A DNA stretch of 64,000 nt from Tetranychus cinnabarinus (taxonomy: Eukaryota > Arthropoda > Arachnida > Trombidiformes > Tetranychidae), in NCBI GenBank assembly GCA_022266195.1, contig WHVY01000005.1:5952001-6016000 (forward strand), written 5' to 3'. Below the pieces are notes generated by a model. That model did no database searches, was not told where the DNA came from, and worked only from the letters and a program-made list of their open reading frames with translations. The position numbers and the translations under genes are program-made. Positions 60,580-64,000 of this stretch are shown piece after piece (position 1 is the first letter of the stretch; each line of letters starts with the position of its first letter).

Positions 60580-63252
60580 TTAAACTCTTTTTTCTGCTTC
60601 TTGCTTCTTTTTGGCCTTTTCTTCATCCTCCAGTTGCTCTTCTTGCAATAACATGGTAACAATATCTTTCATTTGAGATTTAGGCAGTTTAAATTCTTCT
60701 CGTCCGAGTAATTCCAAAACCTAAAGATAAAATAAAAACAAAAAAAAAGTAAAAAATGTATGAAAACAGTTGGCTAGTTCAAATAAGTAAAACTACGGTT
60801 GAATTATTCAAGCACGAATTGTGCGTGAATATATTTGAAACTTTTGTTTCTATTCACATTATATTTAGCGATAAAAATCAATTATAAAAATTGTAATCAT
60901 GTGATAATTATACTTGAATTAGCAAGAGTAAGCCTAACTTTAAAACAAAGAAGTGTTAGCAAGTTATATTAATGAACTCTAAGCTTATATTTTGCGGTTT
61001 TGTTAATTTTTTTAACACTCAAAACTGTGAAGCAATTGTTCAGAAACTCACCTTGAGAACATGATCAACTTCAACTTTGCCATCATGATCAATATCCATT
61101 GCGTCAAGAACAGCAATTATTTTTTCCATTTTTGTATTATCATCAGCTTTTGATATTTTCTTTACAGCTTCTAGAAGTTCTTCAACATTAACCATTGCTT
61201 CTTTTGTTTCTTTAACCTTTTCTCCGTCATCCGACTCGGTAATTCCTTTTTCAAGCGATTCTTTCTTTGATTCGAGGTTTGTGACCAAACTATCCATACG
61301 CTTTATCATTTTATCTACACGCTTACCAAGTCTTTTAGCTCCTTTGGAAATTTTGACTTCTTTCATACCAGATTGTTGAAACTCTTCAATATCTTCTTTG
61401 TATTCGTCCATCTCTTCATGAAGTTCCTTCAATTCTTCTTTTTCTAACATAAGATCTTTGTTTTCTAGCGCTGATTCAAGTGAATCGAAATCTTCCGGAG
61501 AAAGTTCAGTCTCTTTAGCAGGTCCTTTAGAGCTTGAATCAGTCATCTGGGCAGCTTTATCAACAATTTCTTCACCAGCCATTTGTTTCAAAGCTTCTTC
61601 TTCTTCTCGTTCTTTCCTGATAGCTTCTTCTTCTTCTCGTTCTTTCTTGATAGCTTCTTCTTCTTGCTTGATAAGCTCTATCTTTGTCTTGTTATCAATT
61701 TTACCTTCAGATTCACCAATCTTGTATCTTGCTTCGGTAACAGCTTCAGCAGGGAGAGCTTGAATTGTTGCTTTAAGCTGGTCTGTAGCTGGGAGATTGT
61801 CGGAAAGATACAAAACTCTCGATAATAAAAGAAGAGAGGGCGGAATCTGTTCGTTAAGGCTTAATTCAAGCCATTGAGCTAGTTGGCTACGAAGTTGATG
61901 TACTGGCAATCCTAAAGCTCGCATTCCTCGAGCTCGACAGGCTTGTTGAAGTTCAGGTACAGTTAGAGTATCAATACCTTCCTTCATGATCATTTTATCA
62001 TCTGCCTTGAGACTTCTTAGTTTCATTCTCAATTGAAAACGCAAAAAATTACTTGTTCCTATGGGTTTCAGTTCTATTAATCTACAAAGAGCCATCAATT
62101 GTGGCCGAGTTAAGGAATCCAAAGTAATTTCATCTTCAAATATTTTTGAAAAACGTAAAATATCTTCGTTGGTAGCTTGTTCACCGGATGAGCGAATCTG
62201 TAAAAATAAAAATGTAAAAATTAAAAATATTATGCAAAGGCAATTTTGTAAATACAGTAAAAGATTTCAACAACATATTTGAAACTCAATCAAATATTGA
62301 AATCAAACAATGAGGAAATAAACATACCTTATCAAAAAATTCTGCAAACTCTTTGGCCTTTTCTGAATGTGATTCTCCTTTTGATTGCAAAGCCATTTCA
62401 TCTAAGGTTGTCTGCAGAAATTTTGCCATTTCTAATTTGACTTTTAATTGTTGCTTGATTTTTGATTCCTAAAAATAGGGAAAAATACGAAATACGATAA
62501 CAGTAAATAAATTGCATAGGAAAATCCAAGAGACTATAGATGAACATTTCATCATCCTAAAGTGAACCTATTAAAAGGTTTGCTATACTTTGTTATTATA
62601 GAAGTTAAGTCAAATTAATCCGATTTACCTTATCCGAGGTCGTTTGGAAAGTTGAAGGCAACATGTTAGGGAATATTTTTACAAAAAGCGGCAATAACAA
62701 CTCCATAAAAGGTACAATAATAAAAACAGAGAAAGGAAGAAGACGAAAAAGATCAGCTGTCGTTCGAACCAATTGTTCATGTTCTCTTCTTGATAACTCT
62801 TTCGATCTCAGCACTTTCCATGCAAGACGAGAAGATATTTTAATATCGATAAATAGTAAACGGAATCCATGGTAATAATGTACAATTTCATCCATAATTC
62901 GTTTACCAAGACTTCGTTTAGGTTTAGTGTTATCCACTTGTTTACCTGATCCATTATTAGAAGATGATGATGCTATTATTTTTTGTTGATTTTCTTTCTC
63001 TTTAACCTTTAAAGCTTTTAATGTAGATTCTACCTTAGATGATTCTTTTTCCCAATAAGGTGATGACAAATGTAAACATCTTATAGATGGTGTTGATCTA
63101 AGATAGTTACAATCAGAAGCTATCCTGTAAACACCACCGGTTGACCAGGAACGAACATTGGAACACCTAATTATATAAGAATGATACTTTGTACACTGAA
63201 CAAAATGTGAATTAAATAGACGAATTTTAATACGAAGAGTTGATTGAAGCAT
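60580..63252 (-). CDS. LETM1: LETM1, inner mitochondrial membrane cation/proton exchange protein
   Basis: LETM1 controls mitochondrial K+/H+ (and Ca2+/H+) exchange and matrix volume. Minus-strand exons 63252-62629, 62468-62328, 62197-61052 and 60720-60580 give 683 residues (human 739), all in phase. The start codon opens an Arg/Ser-rich mitochondrial presequence. RSLGKRIMDEIVHYYHGFRLL leads to the single membrane segment (LLPFSVFIIVPFMELLLPL) at about residues 170-190. The ribosome-binding-like LETM domain follows (LTRPQLMALCRL, RFQLRMKLRSLK and LPVHQLRSQLAQWLELSL). A long Glu/Lys coiled-coil region has two near-identical EREEEEAIRK-type repeats. The EF-hand DIDHDGKVEVDHV spans the last intron. 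The Glu/Lys-rich C-terminus ends EKRV. No damage seen. Divergent with kindlin. Confidence 0.97.
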
Positions 63253-63656
63253 AATGTCAACAAAAGATGACTAAATCAGTTGTGACAAAAAATATAAACT
63301 AAAATTAATATTTCTTATTTAACATTGAAAAATTATTAGATTCACACAAAATCCATGTTATTCTCAATTTCATCCATCCATTATTCACTAGATGGCACTC
63401 AAACTCTAAACTTCTGTGGCTCCCTCTTTTTTAAAGGTAATGAAATTGTTTTAAATCCAATCATTTGATTTCACATCTTCCAGTAATCACAATGTAAATT
63501 TTTGTCGGGCTTCAGTAAAATATATTGTCTTTTGTTGCATTTTTTTTTGTTTTAGTTCAAAGATCTTACATAATTTAGTAAATTAACGATCAAGCAAATT
63601 TGTGATCCCACCATAGTGTAGTGTTCAGTGATAGTGGTAATCATTTCAACATCATC
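63253..63656. promoter_or_regulatory. Shared LETM1/kindlin divergent promoter region
   Basis: Only 404 bases separate the two start codons, so the two promoters overlap or are shared. It contains CACTAGATGGCAC at about 63387-63399, a CTCF-like core. No TATA box stands out on either strand. Confidence 0.6.
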
Positions 63657-63795
63657 ATGGGTGCCGATATTGAAATTAATGTTGGCTCATGGCAGCTAAC
63701 TATCTACGTTACCGATTTAAAGGTTGAGAGAGTTTTACGTGTTAAAGGTGATCTTCATATTGGTGGTGTAATGTTACAACTTGTCGAAGACTTAG
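63657..63795 (+). CDS. FERMT: Kindlin/fermitin (UNC-112 family), first coding exon only
   Basis: Kindlins bind the cytoplasmic tails of beta-integrins and, with talin, activate them at adhesion sites. Only the first 46 codons plus one base are in the window. The segment matches the kindlin F0 ubiquitin-like domain: SWQLTIYVTDL, then LRVKGDLHIGGVMLQLVEDL, the family's most recognisable N-terminal block. The exon ends in a GTAAAT donor at 63796, phase 1. The ATG at 63657 is chosen as the first in frame. A possible next acceptor (TCTCTTCTCAG, ending 63992) leaves only eight bases before the window ends, too little to test. Confidence 0.92.
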
Positions 63796-64000
63796 GTAAA
63801 TAATCTAAATCAATTTTTTCATCTCTAGCAATGTTTCTACTTTGATTGTTTTTTCTTCATGTTTTCTTCTTTCAATCAATTTGTATTTTTTTCTTCTATT
63901 GAAAGCTGCTATTTATATCTGATGTTTAAGTGTCAAAATTTCGATTACTTTAGTTACATGAATTTACACTCATGTTTCCTTTCTCTTCTCAGTTTTTATC

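Noticed and set aside
61458..61825. Plus-strand Ser/Phe-rich ORFs opposite LETM1
   Set aside because: Shadow of the Glu/Lys coiled-coil coding sequence.
1..64000. CRISPR arrays, operons or bacterial insertion sequences
   Set aside because: The window is clearly animal nuclear DNA with spliced genes; nothing of this kind is present.

Overview
This is a piece of an animal nuclear genome. It is AT-rich. Every recognised gene is split by GT-AG introns and matches a metazoan family (Mediator MED25, BAF, Wnt4, TAF11, ENPP phosphodiesterase, a tachykinin/natalisin-type GPCR, TIM23, LETM1, kindlin). The receptor resembles the arthropod TkR86C type, and many introns are short (about 60-650 bp) although a few exceed 3 kb. 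I infer an arthropod, possibly a mite or other small chelicerate. The order-level guess is weak, and nothing bacterial or viral is visible.

Layout. At 1-4971 (+) lies most of MED25, entering from the left edge. BAF (6439-6902, -) lies tail-to-tail with it. Wnt4 (9094-16746, -) has four coding exons and a 4.4 kb last intron. After 6.4 kb without a recognisable gene comes a small secreted Gly/Ala/Lys-rich protein gene (23266-24326, +) with a clear TATA box and initiator. It converges on TAF11 (25132-25639, -). ENPP (27172-28950, +) follows. The stretch 29-36.5 kb is repeat-bearing: a roughly 0.9 kb MITE-like element with TA-flanked terminal inverted repeats, two tRNA-derived SINE-like units, a GC-richer composite repeat and one unrecognised 145-aa ORF. 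From 36552 to 58481 (+) runs a tachykinin/natalisin-type receptor gene with two candidate first coding exons and introns up to 12.7 kb. TIM23 (59507-60246, +) converges on LETM1 (60580-63252, -). LETM1 is divergent from kindlin (from 63657, +), whose first coding exon ends the window.

How the genes relate. They do not form a single pathway. MED25 and TAF11 belong to the RNA polymerase II initiation machinery, and BAF to nuclear envelope and chromatin organisation. TIM23 and LETM1 are both inner mitochondrial membrane proteins. Wnt4, the GPCR, ENPP and kindlin act in signalling, at the cell surface or in adhesion.

The most unusual signal is in the receptor gene. Two first coding exons about 4.1 kb apart encode different extracellular N-termini, but share 328 bp that read as identical base for base. 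The identity covers TM1-TM3 and stops 5 bases into the intron on the 3' side. The flanks show no similarity. Second in interest is the secreted K/G/A-rich protein, with an acidic prosegment and an RNKR processing site. Third is the repeat cluster at 31-35 kb.
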